Assembly: GCA_964030785.1 (NCBI GenBank)
Contig: OZ034972.1
Location: forward strand, 49,340,038-49,404,037
From: Siderastrea siderea
Taxonomy: Eukaryota > Cnidaria > Anthozoa > Scleractinia > Rhizangiidae
Length of the DNA stretch: 64,000 bases
Direction of reading: 5' to 3'
Each line of letters begins with the position of its first letter. The first letter of the stretch is position 1. Positions 22,668 through 35,490 of this stretch are shown here, piece after piece. Below the pieces are notes generated by a model. The model searched no databases, was not told the DNA's origin, and was given only the letters and a program-made list of their open reading frames with translations. The position numbers and the translations under genes are program-made.

Positions 22668-24138
22668 TTATCCCTTACAATACTCGTGTAGCTCCGTTTT
22701 ACATAGCGGACATATATGGATCACATCCTTGAAGGAATTTAAAAAGAAGGGTACCACACAACATCCTAAATGACACCCAAAAGCACACAGCAGCCCTGCT
22801 AGTACCCAGTTCACGCTGCCAACGCGATATTCAGTGCACGTTAAAACCTGGATCCCACACGATGTGCAGTTCGCCATGGCGGGCACATTTTGGACTCTAT
22901 CTGTTGGTTGAGAATCAAATATTCTGTAACCGGCTTGTTGAAAATCGCTGGTACCACTTTGCGCTGAATCACTTGAAGGCAAACTAATTATCTCTGGTGT
23001 TTTTCTACCGTTAATGTTTCCACACTTTTCCAAGTTCGGTCCCTTTGTGTTTCTATGTCCCTTAAAGTGATGGGATTCGTTTAGAAAGCCTCTATCGATG
23101 TCAGCAGAGAGACTGATGCGTGAAATGCTTGAACAAACCGACGATCGGGCCGTTGAAGGTGAGTAGTCAGTGAGAGTTCCCTGGAGTTTAGATCCTACAA
23201 GTAAATTATTTATTTATTTCAAATAAATAGTCAATATTTCAAATAAATAAATAAATAAACAAATAAATGAATAAATAAATTGACTTTGTTTAAGGAGGGT
23301 GACACTAAACAGTTTTTCGGCTGATAAACCTGTTGCCCTCGAATTCCAGATCGGAATTGGAATTTGAAAATGTCGGTTTTTGAGGAGGGAGGAAAAACCG
23401 GGGGACCCGGAGAAAAAACCCTCGGAGCAAGGACGAGAACCAACAACAAACTCAACCCACATATGACGCCGGGTTCGGGAATCGAACCCGGGCCACAATG
23501 GTGGGAGGCGAACGCTCTCACCACTGTGCCTTCCCTGCTCCCGCTCCCGCTTTGTACATTTGTGAACCAGGAAGAAGTTCCCCCCCCCCCCCCCCCCAGA
23601 TGTGCGATATGTCAGAAAGACGATTTTGTTTCCCTGGAAAGGTATCTTTTCTGTCCAAAACCAGGGAACTGTTCTATTTACTTGAAACATTCGCGCTTTA
23701 TAAGCGTCCATGTTGAAACCGATGTGTGGTAAGCATAAGCTGATATTATGATTTCAGCCTCTATTTCGTAAAAGCAAAAACAATAGGACGGACTAAATAG
23801 AGCGAATTAGCTACATGTTAACTTCGACGTTTGGCACAATTAAGTCTGAATTGAAGCGGACGGATAGAACGTGTTGGACGATCTAAATACACTCGCACGT
23901 ACGTAACTGAGTCATATGTCAAACACAATTCCCTCAATTTTAATAGTTCGTCTCATGTAAAGTTTGACGTTTGACCCGGGCCTTAGTTAAGGATTTCAGT
24001 AAAACAAAATAAATATTAGTTTCCTGTAGCATTAATTTTTAAACACTAAGTGGTTCAGCAGAAAAACAGTTACTCGATAAATATAATCGAAAAATATTGG
24101 TTCTTACCATCAAATGAACGTGCCTGTGACTTTTCCAT
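22668..24138 (-). CDS. LITAF-domain membrane-associated protein, two exons
   Basis: Exon 1 is 24138-24108 (MEKSQARSFD plus one base, donor G|GTAAGA). Exon 2 is 23194-22668 after the acceptor ttgtAG. They join in phase 1 to give 185 residues. The C-terminal ~70 residues form a LITAF domain: NCTSCGIQVLT supplies the first CxxC knuckle, WVLAGLLCAFGCHLGCCVVP the hydrophobic membrane-inserting stretch, and KDVIHICPLCKTEL the second HxCPxC knuckle. All four Cys ligands are present. Family members bind zinc and sit on the cytosolic face of late endosomal or lysosomal membranes. The ~110-residue N-terminal part is Ser-rich and lacks the PPxY and PTAP motifs of vertebrate LITAF. The gene lies between the two ParaHox genes. 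The domain call is firm; exon 1 rests on phase and a good ATG context (ACAAATGG). Confidence 0.85.
23219..23531 (-). mobile_element. tRNA-derived SINE with conserved central domain, in the LITAF-like intron
   Basis: Read right to left, GTGGTGAGAGCGTTCGC (A box) and GGGTTCGATTCCC (B box) head the element. A conserved body follows with GTTGAGTTTGTTGTTGG, TTTTTTCTCCGGG and CCTCAAAAACCGACATTT, and it ends in a long TTTA-type tail (23219-23280 on the + strand). It belongs to a different SINE family from the 17-18 kb copies. Similar body sequences are widespread in aquatic animals, so its superfamily should be named from a database. Confidence 0.8.
23532..24107 (-). other. Rest of the LITAF-like intron
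   Basis: Contains a cytosine run at about 23581-23597 beside the SINE head; otherwise featureless. Confidence 0.5.
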
Positions 24139-24564
24139 TTGTCAAATGCACCGAAAAAGTATCTGAAAATCACTTCAACCGTTCAACAAACTCAAGACAT
24201 AGTTGTTTAGAAATTATTCGTGGGTAAAACATTTTCATCGAAACAGAAAAATATTACTTCCTTAATCCTGTCATGATCAGTTAGCGTTGTAGATGCCGAT
24301 TATGCTAATTTGTTTAAAATTTGTAATGATGCACGTTCATTGGATTATAGTTACCCATGATCATTCGTTACACAACTGAAACAGTTTTTAACATGGTTTC
24401 AAACCAGTCTTTGCCCATTTTATGAGTTCGAATTTTAAAAACTTTACCTTAGGCTAGGAAGACTGCTTACAGCAAGCAAAGTTCCGTGACTGTTCAGTTA
24501 TGTCATTTTAGAAATTTGACCAAAACATTTGCTAACTCGACTCGAAACTCATTTATATCATAAG
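24139..24564. other. Presumed promoter side of the LITAF-like gene
   Basis: AT-rich and without recognisable repeats or exons. No TATA box was clearly placed. Confidence 0.35.
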
Positions 24565-24780
24565 GGAGGCAGTGTAGCTTGATGGTTAGCCTTCGTAGCT
24601 GGCGGTATTGTTCGTGCTCGAAGGTAAAGTTTTGGCGGCGGAGGCCACAATTGCCTCCTCCTCATTACCCTCGGGGCTTCTATTCGCGTATCAAACAATC
24701 CCGCCTGCTACGCAGGCTGTCTAATTGTTACGGTGCTGGACTTGTAATCCGGAAACTCGGGTTCAAGTTCTCAGTCCTCT
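24565..24780 (+). mobile_element. tRNA-like SINE head split by a nested element
   Basis: AGTGTAGCTTGATGGTTA (about 24571-24588) and GGTGCTGGACTTGTAATCC ... GGGTTCAAGTTCTC (about 24732-24763) would join into a tRNA-like A-box to B-box unit if the 24589-24726 segment were removed. The repeated GTTA at 24585-24588 and 24727-24730 marks the interruption. Confidence 0.6.
24589..24717. mobile_element. Small MITE-like element nested in a SINE
   Basis: The end GCCTTCGTAGCTGGCGG (24589-24605) matches the reverse complement of 24701-24717 at 15 of 17 positions, with weaker pairing continuing inward. The 129 bp element is non-coding. Confidence 0.7.
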
Positions 24781-25045
24781 CGATCTCTGGCTACTTGGAT
24801 TTGCTGGGGATATATTTTCTGATACTGGTATGACATTCATCCCAGTACAAGATGAAAACTTTACGTCGCGTTCAAATAAACCGTCCTAATGGTGGTGAGG
24901 TTTATTTTGGAACGAAATGGTAAAAATTGAAAGGAAGAACAACGGAAATTCCAAGTACCGCGTTTACATGATATTGGTATGAGTTTTCGTATGGGAACGA
25001 GAATCTCAATTCGGTACAGTAACTGGTGTGAACTCTCACCGGTAT

Positions 25046-25047
<2 letters not shown>
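24781..25047. other. No gene recognised
   Basis: Spacer leading into the AAT microsatellite; nothing supported. Confidence 0.35.

Positions 25048-25110
<63 letters not shown>
25048..25110. repeat. (AAT)n trinucleotide microsatellite
   Basis: About 21 uninterrupted AAT units. They encode an Asn run in one frame that is not a gene. A shorter AAT run occurs near 27332-27354. Confidence 0.97.
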
Positions 25111-25613
25111 CTTTATGGAGGAAGCTCACATCACATTAAGTGGTTTTCAGGGAGGTCCTCCGAAGACAAAATAAATATAAAAATTCACTGAGAAATTATA
25201 AGTAAGTAAAATGTACATAATAGTAATAAATGTCAATAAAAAGAAACAAAAATGATGAAATTATTTTAAGATTGCATTTTCAGCCTATTTGAGTCTATTT
25301 AAAATTAAGCACTGTTTAACTGTTTGGCTTCAGCAAAAGGTCGCAATTTATGTTTAGACGAGTATTTGATTGTTATTTGAAAACTACCAGCGTTCGCATA
25401 AATGCAAGGTGTCACGATGCACGCGTTAAAAAAGGCCAGTTCGGGAAAAACTAACATTTCGGTAGCGTCAATTTAAAGAAGTGGCAGAGAATTGGGTTGA
25501 ATCCAACCAACTTTTGAATTGCTGAAACAGTTGTTTTCTTTTTTTCCGCTAGAAACGTTTATGGGCCACCATCTTGAATCGGGCGTAAAAAAATAGTTCG
25601 GACCGGTATCGCT
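25111..25613. other. No gene recognised
   Basis: AT-rich spacer; no exon or bounded repeat supported. Confidence 0.35.
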
Positions 25614-26215
25614 TATTTATTTATTTATTTATTTATTTATTTGTTTAATTATTTATTACAATTTAATGGCAATTTAATGGCCATAAGGACGATTTGTAAA
25701 AGAATTTAGCAAACCCCACATAAAAACAAATCACCTTATTCAAGATAGATTATCATACAAACATATGAAAAATACTACCACTAACAGCTAACTGTAAAAT
25801 AACTTTAAAAAATCAATTTACATTTTCATTTAAAAATTATTACTTTAGAATTAATGTCCTCGGTAGACGCAGAGCGGGCCTCAAAGGGCAGAATGTTCCA
25901 TCTGTCCACTATCCTATAAACGAAACTGTTTTTAAGTACGTTTGTCCTGGCATATCTCTTTTTTAATGATCTAGTATCGGAGTGTCGAAGTGAGTTTCGG
26001 TCATCTTTACAATAAAAATCCAAAAATTGGAGAAATCCACATCCTTATAGCCATTGAGGGCATTAATCAAAAAAGTGGCATCAAATAGGAAACGCCTCTG
26101 TTCGAGGGTGAACAGCTTACCGGTAAGCTTACTTAAACGAACATCGTATGGTTCTTCGGAAGAATCCTTAATATACCCTTGCGAGTTCCCCCAGTAACCG
26201 AAGCGGACCAAGAAT
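25614..26215 (-). mobile_element. 5'-truncated non-LTR retrotransposon 3' end
   Basis: Read right to left, the frame 26211-25963 encodes TLEQRRFLFDATFLINALNG and then breaks; 26023-25826 continues with KDDRNSLRHSDTRSLK and YARTNVLKNSFVYRIVDRWN. This is the typical C-terminal tail of Jockey/CR1-type ORF2 proteins. The element ends in a TTTA-repeat tail (25616-25652 on the + strand). The frameshift and the truncated 5' end show it is dead. Confidence 0.75.
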
Positions 26216-26430
26216 TCACCCGGGCGAAAAAACGGTATGCCTGAGTCAAGTAAACGTGCTATGGCGGCTTATTTCTTAAAGTAATGGAACTCGTACTGTC
26301 ATGAACACTGTTCAATATACGCTGTCGACGTAACATACAGTTTTCATCTCGTACCTCAATGAAAAGTTGTATTGATATCTTGTACACTCTTAAACTACAC
26401 CCTATATAAGAAATTAAAAGCTGGGCAATA

Positions 26431-26649
26431 ACGTCATGCTAGCCCACATATAAGGCACTATAACATTACAATCCTATATGAATATATACACCAACTGATT
26501 AACGCACCTACCTCTACTAACACACACTTTCGTTCACTTGCACTCACTTTCGTTCATTTGTACTCACTTTCCTTCATTTGTACTCACTTTCCTTCACTTG
26601 TACTAACTTACCTTCACATTAGTGGCTTATATGTGGGCTACCATGACGT
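26431..26649. mobile_element. Inverted-repeat element with five 20 bp tandem repeats inside
   Basis: The end ACGTCATGCTAGCCCACATA (26431-26450, continuing to 26460) matches the reverse complement of 26620-26649 at 28 of 30 positions. The middle (about 26522-26620) is five ~20 bp units like ACTCACTTTCCTTCATTTGT. Non-coding. Confidence 0.8.
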
Positions 26650-26652
26650 TCT

Positions 26653-29600
26653 GGCCAAAAGCTGAGAAGGCGAGGAAACATTGTTGGAAAAGCATTGTTG
26701 TACATAGCCTTTTCAGGTCGTGCGCACATGAAACACTCGTTGCGTTTATTATTGCGGAATGCTGTTGCACGTAATGTTTTACCGCGTGCAAGTGTTTGTA
26801 ACATTTTTCTTGCGAATTCAAAAGCTTAAGTTTTCAAAGCACTCGAAAATCTTAAGTTTTTTCACATCCAACATGTATAGTTCCCTTTACATTTAGGAAC
26901 AGTGGAACTTTTGTTTTGTTCTTGTTCGGGCAAATGTAATTAACGACTCTCGATCTCCCTCTATTTATCGCTCCGTACGTATCAAATGCGCCTCAAAATC
27001 CTTGAGAAAGCTCTGGGCATTTCTAGATCATTTACAGAATGCCATCAGCTATCCGAAACCTGGACACTGGTAACCAGTGTTTAGTTACATGACACGAAAT
27101 TAGTTTCAGGCTTTGTAATTTATTCGTTTCAATCTTACATCCTCCAGTTTGTTAAGAAACGTAGTTTTGCTTAATTTTAAAGTTTTTACTGATTATCCAT
27201 GCGTTTATAAATATTTATAGTGCGCAGACACACTGGTATTTCGAGGTTCTTTTTTGTAGCAATTAGTGGGGCGCGGGAATTTATTTCCTCGATGTTCAGT
27301 AACTTGCCTGAGCACGATTTAGAGATTTCGAACTAATAATAATAATAATAATAATTAAAAAAATTTATACAGAGTAACCACTTCAGTTATGAAACTGCTA
27401 CCAATGTGGGCCCTGTAAAATAACAAATGAATTAAAAAAAATCTTTCAGCAATTAGACGAAGTCGTATCATTTATTAATTAATTAACAAAAATACAACAG
27501 CCAGTGCAGTTCGCGGAGTGCAACATCCTGCTTCCCACATCCCGTGCCAGTCACAATACATATATCCCAATCCAGCTTCAGCGTAACTGGTTCCCGAGAT
27601 TTCATTACCATCTCGCATCCCGCCGAAGAAAGGAGACCACATCTTGCTCACTGTAGTTCGCATATGTTATTTTCTATCTCCACTCACATCGTTTAAATTC
27701 ATAGTAACCCGAATTCCACCTAAGTCTTATCCCGCACCACGCATCCCGTATGCCGTCCCACAACCCGACGCCATATTTCCCCGTCACCGAAACTTGTTTC
27801 CCATCGGACTTGTATTCCGCGCTTTTCGAAATGGAGAGGAAAAGAAGCGAACTGGCATTTGATCTCTGGTCAAGAGCTTTGACCCCATTCCTTCCTACAA
27901 GTTCTACAATGAAAACTGCGCATCTCTACTTATTGTTTTCGCTAAAGATCTTTCCTTCCATTTGAGTGATAAACAATTTTTCTAAGGTTGTCCACCGAAT
28001 CCGCGATTGTACAAGTTTTTGAAGAATTACAAATATGAAATAGGATTTAAGCGTTTGTGTACATATTTTGCCATGCGCCAGTACAATTAAGTTTCAGAGC
28101 TTATTTTGTCTTGCGAGGTATCGTGTTAAAGGTTTTGCAGAAAAACGGCATCAAAAGGCTTCTACTAAAATGAGTATAACTGAAAGCTAAATGAGAGAAT
28201 TGACTGGAAAAGGTGCTCTCTTTAATTATTCTGTAGCTAAGTCATGGAACTTTTAAAAGCTTTTTTCGTTCCGCATGGTTTGCTGAATAGGTTTATAAAT
28301 TGATGTTGGTGCGATCAAGTTAAACTAAGGCAACGTAATTGTAAGTGTGTTTTGATCAAGATATTCAAAGAAGTTGTTCGTCATAGCAGATGTCTGTAGC
28401 AGGTACAATCCGTTCAATAAACAAATCATTCACGCCACGACATTGTATGCTTTAATTTAGCGCGGGTAATTTACTCAACTGGAAAAGCATGTTTTGTTCG
28501 GTTGTTTTTGGCGTTCAGCTAGAGAAGTCACTAGCAAATCAAGGCAGATGGCTTCTTGAAAGAATTTGAAAGGCCTGGCAGCGAGCAGTGTGCAAGCCGT
28601 GTTGACCATTGTCAACACTAATTACTCAACCGCGTGTAAGGCGAAAGTTCAGAACTCAATGCGTTTTTTAATGAAAGGAAAATTGTTTGTCACCTCTGTA
28701 TAATTCTTGTTTTAGGTCACCCAATTTATCATTACTTGTGTTGTGGTGTCATTACCGTTCTGTTAATCACAAGGAAACATTTGCCAAAAGGGTTTTCTTC
28801 AGCGGATTTTTGTTGCAGTCAGTCTGTCGTGACATTTGGATGTGCCTTTCGCCAATATTTGCTTTAAGGCGCCTGGTCAAACAACCCGCTTCAAATCTCC
28901 ACACATTTCATAAGGTCAATATTTGGTATTTAAATTTGAACATCCTTTTGAACAGTACGAGTTTGCTAGAGTACAAAACATAAGCAAACTTCTGCAGAGT
29001 GCCAAATTCGGCCTTTAAAGATAAAACTAATACAAGCAGGAATTTAAATCCCTGTTAAATCACTTTCGCTGCAACTTCAAATGGCTTTAAGAGTTCGTAA
29101 TCTTCATTCTTCTTCTTCATCAAAAACAATTAGCTTTCAACAGAACGGATATGTCTGAAAGAAGGCTAAAGTTCGGCTCGTTTTAATCTACGTTTATGAT
29201 TAACGAATAGCCGGTTTATCACAGCGGCACGTGTAGACGGCAAACGTATAAAGACGGAGTAATTCAGTTAGTTTTGTTCCTTTTTTATCAGCTAATAACG
29301 AAGTATAGCCAACAAAAAGCACATCGCGTGTTACTTGTGTTTTTGTGGCCAAAACAAAAAACACGTTTCTGATCTGTGGCACCTTTAGATACATAACAAG
29401 GAACAAAAGAAAACGAGACAATTTGCTGGGTCAATGAAATCGTAAATCATTTATCAATCGCAATGTTTCTTTTCTTTCTCTTGCGGGATATTCTCTTTGC
29501 GCCTTCAAGAAAACATTGAAAGAACAAAAGCATTTGGTTGCGATTGTGAGTGTAATCTACCCTCAATGTTTCAAACTGTAAATCGTTTCATGTAAATACG

Positions 29601-32600
29601 ATAAATTGTGGTGATTTCCTATGTGTTTTTCTAACGGCACTGCGGTTAGGCCAGTTAAGCGTCTTTGCCAATTGGTACGATTTCGTCCATTGAAAGCTAA
29701 AACGGTTTTATTCAAATGCGGGTTATTAATTGAAAGCCAGAACTCATTGTACAATTGTTTTGATGGTCGGTAGTCAACCAGAGTACAATTCCTTACAGGT
29801 ATACATTTAACGCTGCTAATTTGGTTTCACGACTTTTGATCGCTGATGAGTTACACACGTGGAATAAAGCGTTTCATGACGGGTTCACTCTAGGTATCCC
29901 GTGGCGCGAGCGGAACACTATGTTTTGTTTTCGTTCTGTACACAAAGGACCTTGGAGTGCCGCCGAATATTTTGCATACTTCGCTTACTTCTACTGTGTC
30001 TCTTTAAAAACCGCATCTGAATTCAAACCTAGCGAAGTCTTAAGACTTTCTTGAGACAAGTTCAGTATTGAAACTTAAGAATATTAGGTTGTCTCAGTTT
30101 TGTTTCGAAATAGGGTAGTCGATTTCTCGAAAATGCCAATGTTGCGTTTGCTACGCTGGTTTAATGCCGAACCCAACAAAGCTATTTTAGTGTCTTTTAT
30201 TAAGGTTGCAACAGCCTAAGAAAAGAATGTTATGAATATGGAATCGCCTCGTTCACTACCTTTGCGTTTTAGGCTCCTAACCAAGCAGTTCTTAACCATA
30301 AATTTGTGTTAAAACGTGTGTTCCTTGGGAGAGTAAATTTGTTTTTTAAGTTGCCAAAACAATGGCCACCGGTCTCAACACGCGCTAAGGTTTGTTTACG
30401 GTTTGTCAGCAATTTTTATCGCCGAATTCGCTCTTTTCTGGTTACACAACTCGTGTCCTATTCGTTTGATTTGCTTAGATGAATAGTTAGTGTATATTTT
30501 ATTTACTTACGGTTTTTAATATTCCCTCGCTTTTTCCTTCCTTCCTTCCTTTTTTCCTGTTTTTGTTTCGATTAATGTTGCCAGTTTTGACAACTTACAC
30601 ATCCCAGGTTTGCTTGGTGTCAGCTGGTAAGTTTTTACTTTGTGATTTTTTTTCTAAGTCTTCATCTTTAATTCAACTGAAGATTGCCGTTTTAAACTCC
30701 ATCTGATCTGAAAAATCGCTTTGCATAAGTTGTGTTTAGTTTCAGTTTTGTCTCAAATAAATGCGCCTACGTTTTCTCTCCCATACTTTCTTATATAACA
30801 CAGTGAAGTCGCTCACAACGACACGGAAATTAGTTCTCAATATATTTTCTTTTATTTCCTGGAACTTAAGTTGAATCAGTTCCCAGGGTACAAAAAGAGA
30901 GTTCAAAGTAGCCATCAAAATCGTTTCTCCAATATTGCTCTTGAACGATCACACTGCCTGTATGCAACCTTAGTCAAACAAACCTAAATCGGGCTCTATT
31001 TTATCTAAAAATCAGATAGATGTTTTTTTAAACATTTTATTAAGAGGTAGATTATTCAAGATATTGGTAATCCGATAATGATTTTCACCTCTTTAAATTT
31101 AGACTGCATTAATTTTTTTCTTGATTTTCAAGGCCTCGCATTAATGATAAATCACTTGGATGGTGCAGTTTCCTTCAGCCAGTCATTTAATGCGATAACG
31201 GCTTTTCTTATCATTCATTTGTTATGACATGGCCACTAAAATGTAGATTTTAAATTTCTGTGAATTTCCAGACCACACTCTGAATTACTCGATCAATTAG
31301 CTTAAAAATCACTGACCCTGAGCGGTTTTTTTTACAAGAACCGTTCGCATTACAAGAAAACACATTCGTAAATCTTTTATGGGACCAAAACATTCGGTCG
31401 TTTGAGTTCAATTTTATTTTGTTATTTACAACCTTCTTTTCTTAATTATTCTCAGTTTCTGTTCGTTAATATTTAAGGCATATTCAGTTGAAGTAAACCA
31501 AGTGATAAAATATACTTTAGAGCTGTTTTCTCACGTTCAATACAGCAATTCAAAACTTAACTTCACTTTCGTTGGCTCCAATACGGCTTTGTGAGACAAG
31601 GAAAGAATTTCACAAGTTCTTTCACCTACGCTTGAAGAAAGATGATAAAGGTTTAATTCTGCGGCTATTTGTGAATTTACTCTCTTCAGCACTTAGTAAA
31701 ATATTAATATCGCTTCCATTTCTTGTTGTGTACAAGCATGATGGTGAAAGTCGTGATAAAATTGCATTAAGTAGTTTATTGAAAGTCTAATTTGCACACC
31801 GACGTCTTTGTTTGCGGCGGGTGCCAAAATCATTTTAACTCCTTGAATTGTGCTCTATGAACGTATTGTACAATTCGTGAACGAAAATGAACTAGCTTTT
31901 CTCTATGATGATACACTTGTCTCTTGTCGCACCTGCTAAACGGTAGAAAGCTACTACTGAGAGCCAAATTTCCGTTGTTTACACAATTTGTTTTTCGCCG
32001 ACAGGACACAAGGTCAATTGTCTGTCAAAACAGAAATTGGAGGCAAAAAGATGATTTTTTCATCAGATATTTCTTGGGCTCATAAATCCCTTTACGTTTT
32101 ATGACTCTGCGTCGTGAAGGATAACAATAATTTTTCCTTACTGAGAGATTGTGAATTTGCTTCTTGCAGCTTCAATTAACTGATTCTACTTTGAACTAAT
32201 TTTCAGTTCATTCTTTCGTTCTATTCACATAAAACAATTTCACCTAATGAGCTAGGTGCGCGCGACCCACGAACCACAAGCAATAAAAATCTACTCTCCC
32301 TTCTGAACTTAATTGAGGTAGCGTTTATAAACTTTCAACTAAATAATCGTTCCTTTCATTTATTAAAAATACAATTATACCTGCCTTTTTGGCAGGCAAA
32401 AGCGTTTCAAGAAAACAACAGACAAAGCAAAAATTAAAGTTAAAACCTGTTTTAGAAAACCTAAAAAGCACGCGTGATAATCTCATGGAGAAAAGAAAAA
32501 TCAGTTTCGGAGTAGATTAGACAATTTTACAAGCTGTATTATTAAATACGCCAGATAATTGAGTTATTCTATAGCTTTTTTTCATGAATGAATACTTTCA

Positions 32601-35424
32601 GCCGCGATCCCTTTCAAAAGGTGCAAAAACATCTGCCAGGTTTCGATATTTTGTAGTAGGGTTAAACCGGCTAATATTCCATCGAGGTTCTTTCAAGCTA
32701 TCATCAAACTGACAGATGTACAAAAAGCATCGAAGGAAAAAATAGGAATTGCTGTGTACTGGCTTCTAAACTTTTTTCAACGAGGCTGGTGTAGGTAGAT
32801 GAAAAAATAGCCAACTTTAATTCACGGTTTGCTTTCGTAAGTTTACACGCTTATTGCAGTTAGAATTTGAATTAAGCGACAGATCATTTCTTACGGTAGT
32901 GCCAAGTTGCTTTTTCGACTAGCATGACGAAACAATTTCTTAATTAAGAAGTTTTATCCCTCGTTTTAAAGCTCAAATTGCCCTAAAACCACAATTGGGA
33001 TATTTAAAGAATTTTTTATCTGTCTTTTAGTGCGCCATTGTCAGTGGTGAGCCACCAAGTGAGTTAAGCTTTTCCAAATATTTTGTTTTCACCCCATGGG
33101 AAATAAATAAGTCTAACTGTTCTTAGCGCATTAAAAATTATATCCTTTTAAAGCAACTGACCACTGCTATTCTTATCTTACGTTATATTCTGTTTAAAAA
33201 TGACGTTGTTCTAGCAAAAAGAAACCTTTATTTTCGATAACAACGTGGCTTGCTGTGTTTTGATTTGAGGGCAAAAGATTAAACTCGGCACGCTTCGGGC
33301 ACACTTAGCAAGTTAATTATCTCCGTACATATTTAGAATAGTTCACATGGAAACACAAAATATGACTTAGATGCTCACGAAAACTCAAAATGTTATTCTT
33401 GCCAGTTTCTCGATTGAAATAACACTCATTTATTTGTCCTTCTCTGTTCCAATGTGTTCGAAAACCATGGTTACAATCTTTTTTACCTATGACTTGTTTT
33501 CAGTCGAAAGTGAACCCTCTCTTATTTTGCTTAACATCTTGCTAAGTCTGCACATAAGAAAAAACCGTTTTTTATTTGCCGCGGATGTAAGTTATTACCC
33601 GGTGTATTTACTTAAAGATATTATCGACAATTTCTGTGTTACTAGAAGCCGAAGTCCCTATCTAAACATTGTTTACACTAACTAAGCTAATTTCCTGTGA
33701 AACTTGTGTTTAAAGAGGGAAGCAAAATCTAACTTTATTCCTCTGTAGTTAGTGCGAAAAATAAGCTTCCGGATAGATTAAAGGTAATTAAATTGGTAAA
33801 CAGAGAATCTAATGACTTCTGTATCCAGGAAAATTAAATTTCGGCAAATTTCACCATCCAATATTTTTGTACTTTTGAAAGCCGTTGTACAACTGCGAAA
33901 AGAATCAATAACCGAGTGCTTAAAGCGATACTGAAATTTTATTGTGGCCTGTAACACGGTGTAGCTGATTGAATGATTAGTGTGGGTTAATAAGCAATCC
34001 AAGTTTATTTGATTCTCTCTGTTTAAACAGCATGTAGTCTTTTAGCGCAATTTGTTAGCCACAGTTTTACGCACTTGTTAACACTAATAACCGCCAGCTT
34101 AAAACTTGATCGTTCTCTATTATTCAGAGCTAAGCTCATCTAAACCAAACCAGCAGGGAGTTTTTTGTTTTCTGTTTTACAGGTAGTTTACTTAGCGTTT
34201 GGAAAAAACATCGGAACGTTCTAGGCAGGCCCAAACAAAAATCTTGTGTTGATTTAGCGCGCGAATTTTTATTTACGGATGTTATTTACTCCGATATGCT
34301 GTGAAAGCCAGCCCCTAATTTTTAATACCGCATTTTTAATATTCATTTTGCCCTGGCAAGGTGTAGTTTGATTTTTTAATTTTGCCACAGATATAATTGC
34401 CAGGTCTATTAAACAGCGTTTGTTTTCTGCGAGTTAGAATTTTTGCAATTTAAATCTATATTCGCAACTGCGGGAAGGATTAGGGTCCGAAATATTGCAT
34501 AAAAGTGAAAAGAAGCGTAATTTTGAGGTGCTCAAGAAATTAAAACACTTTTCGTGAGAACACCCTGTTAAGTTTCGCCTCAAGCACAACAAAATACAGC
34601 CTCGCTAAACAATTATTTTGCCTGGGGACTTTATTTGAAAAAATTCAATTTAATTTGTGAATGTTAAGCAAATAATTCCGGGTGAAATGATACAAGCAGG
34701 GATTTGAAAAACAATTTTGATTAAATTGAGTGGCGCGTGGCGTTTTACATTTCGGCAGTATTAAGTTTTTGAGTCGAATTTAATCATTTGCTGGAAGAAA
34801 AACAGGGAACATCCAGGAAAAAAGTGAATTTGAGTTGTTTGACTTCCTATGTGGGGCTTAATTCAAAAGCCGGAACCTTACGCTCTGAGAAAAAGCTTGT
34901 TTGCTATTATACAGGATGTGCGAACGTCAATCGGGGAAAACTAAACTTTGCCACAATGGTGCATGCAAGAGCGTAGATGAAAAGTTAATTACAATGACAC
35001 CAAAAAGGCCGAGTGAATAGTTAACAATTGGGAATGGAAGTGTCATCATGAGCTCGCAGGTGATACTGTGCAAAGGCAGGTTTAAAAGAACATTATGGGG
35101 TCGTTCCTGTGATTAATTTACCGGTGGACGTTTTCAGGCGATCACCAAGCCAAGGTGGGTCCTGCCTGTTGATGAAAGATCGGCTTTTTGTGAGGCAAAT
35201 CTTGTGCCAAGGAAAATAAATAAGACGAACAGAAAATAGCAGTGGCATCACCCCGCCCCCATCAAGGTACTTATTGGTCGCGTTTGAATGGCTGTATCAG
35301 TAATTAAGCGTGCTTTAAACTGTTTTTCTAAAGCTTTAAAATTCGTTCATTATTTATGATATTCCTTTATGATTCGCACAATAGTGGACATAATTTGGCA
35401 ATAGAAGCCACGTGCGCGTAACCC
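26653..35424. other. 8.8 kb gene-free interval upstream of Gsx
   Basis: No exon with recognisable similarity was found on either strand, and noticeably few SINE or inverted-repeat elements, compared with the left third of the window. Likely Gsx upstream regulatory DNA; no single enhancer can be named from sequence alone. Confidence 0.45.
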
Positions 35425-35430
35425 TATATA
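35425..35430 (+). promoter_or_regulatory. TATA box candidate for Gsx
   Basis: CCCTATATATGAC places a TATATA about 61 bp before the Gsx start codon. That would put transcription start near 35455 and give a short leader of about 35 bp. An inverted CCAAT (ATTGG) lies at about 35274-35278. Confidence 0.5.
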
Positions 35431-35490
35431 TGACTTATTATATCCTTGCTAGTGACACAACTCGCCAGCTCTCAACGCGCGCACATCAAC

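Noticed and set aside
23214..23711. Reverse-strand frames of 165 and 97 codons with SHHCGPGSIPEPGV-like sequence
   Set aside because: They translate a tRNA-derived SINE inside the LITAF-like intron; such peptides recur as artefacts of that repeat.
24979..25191. 70-codon frame with an Asn run
   Set aside because: Created by the AAT microsatellite.
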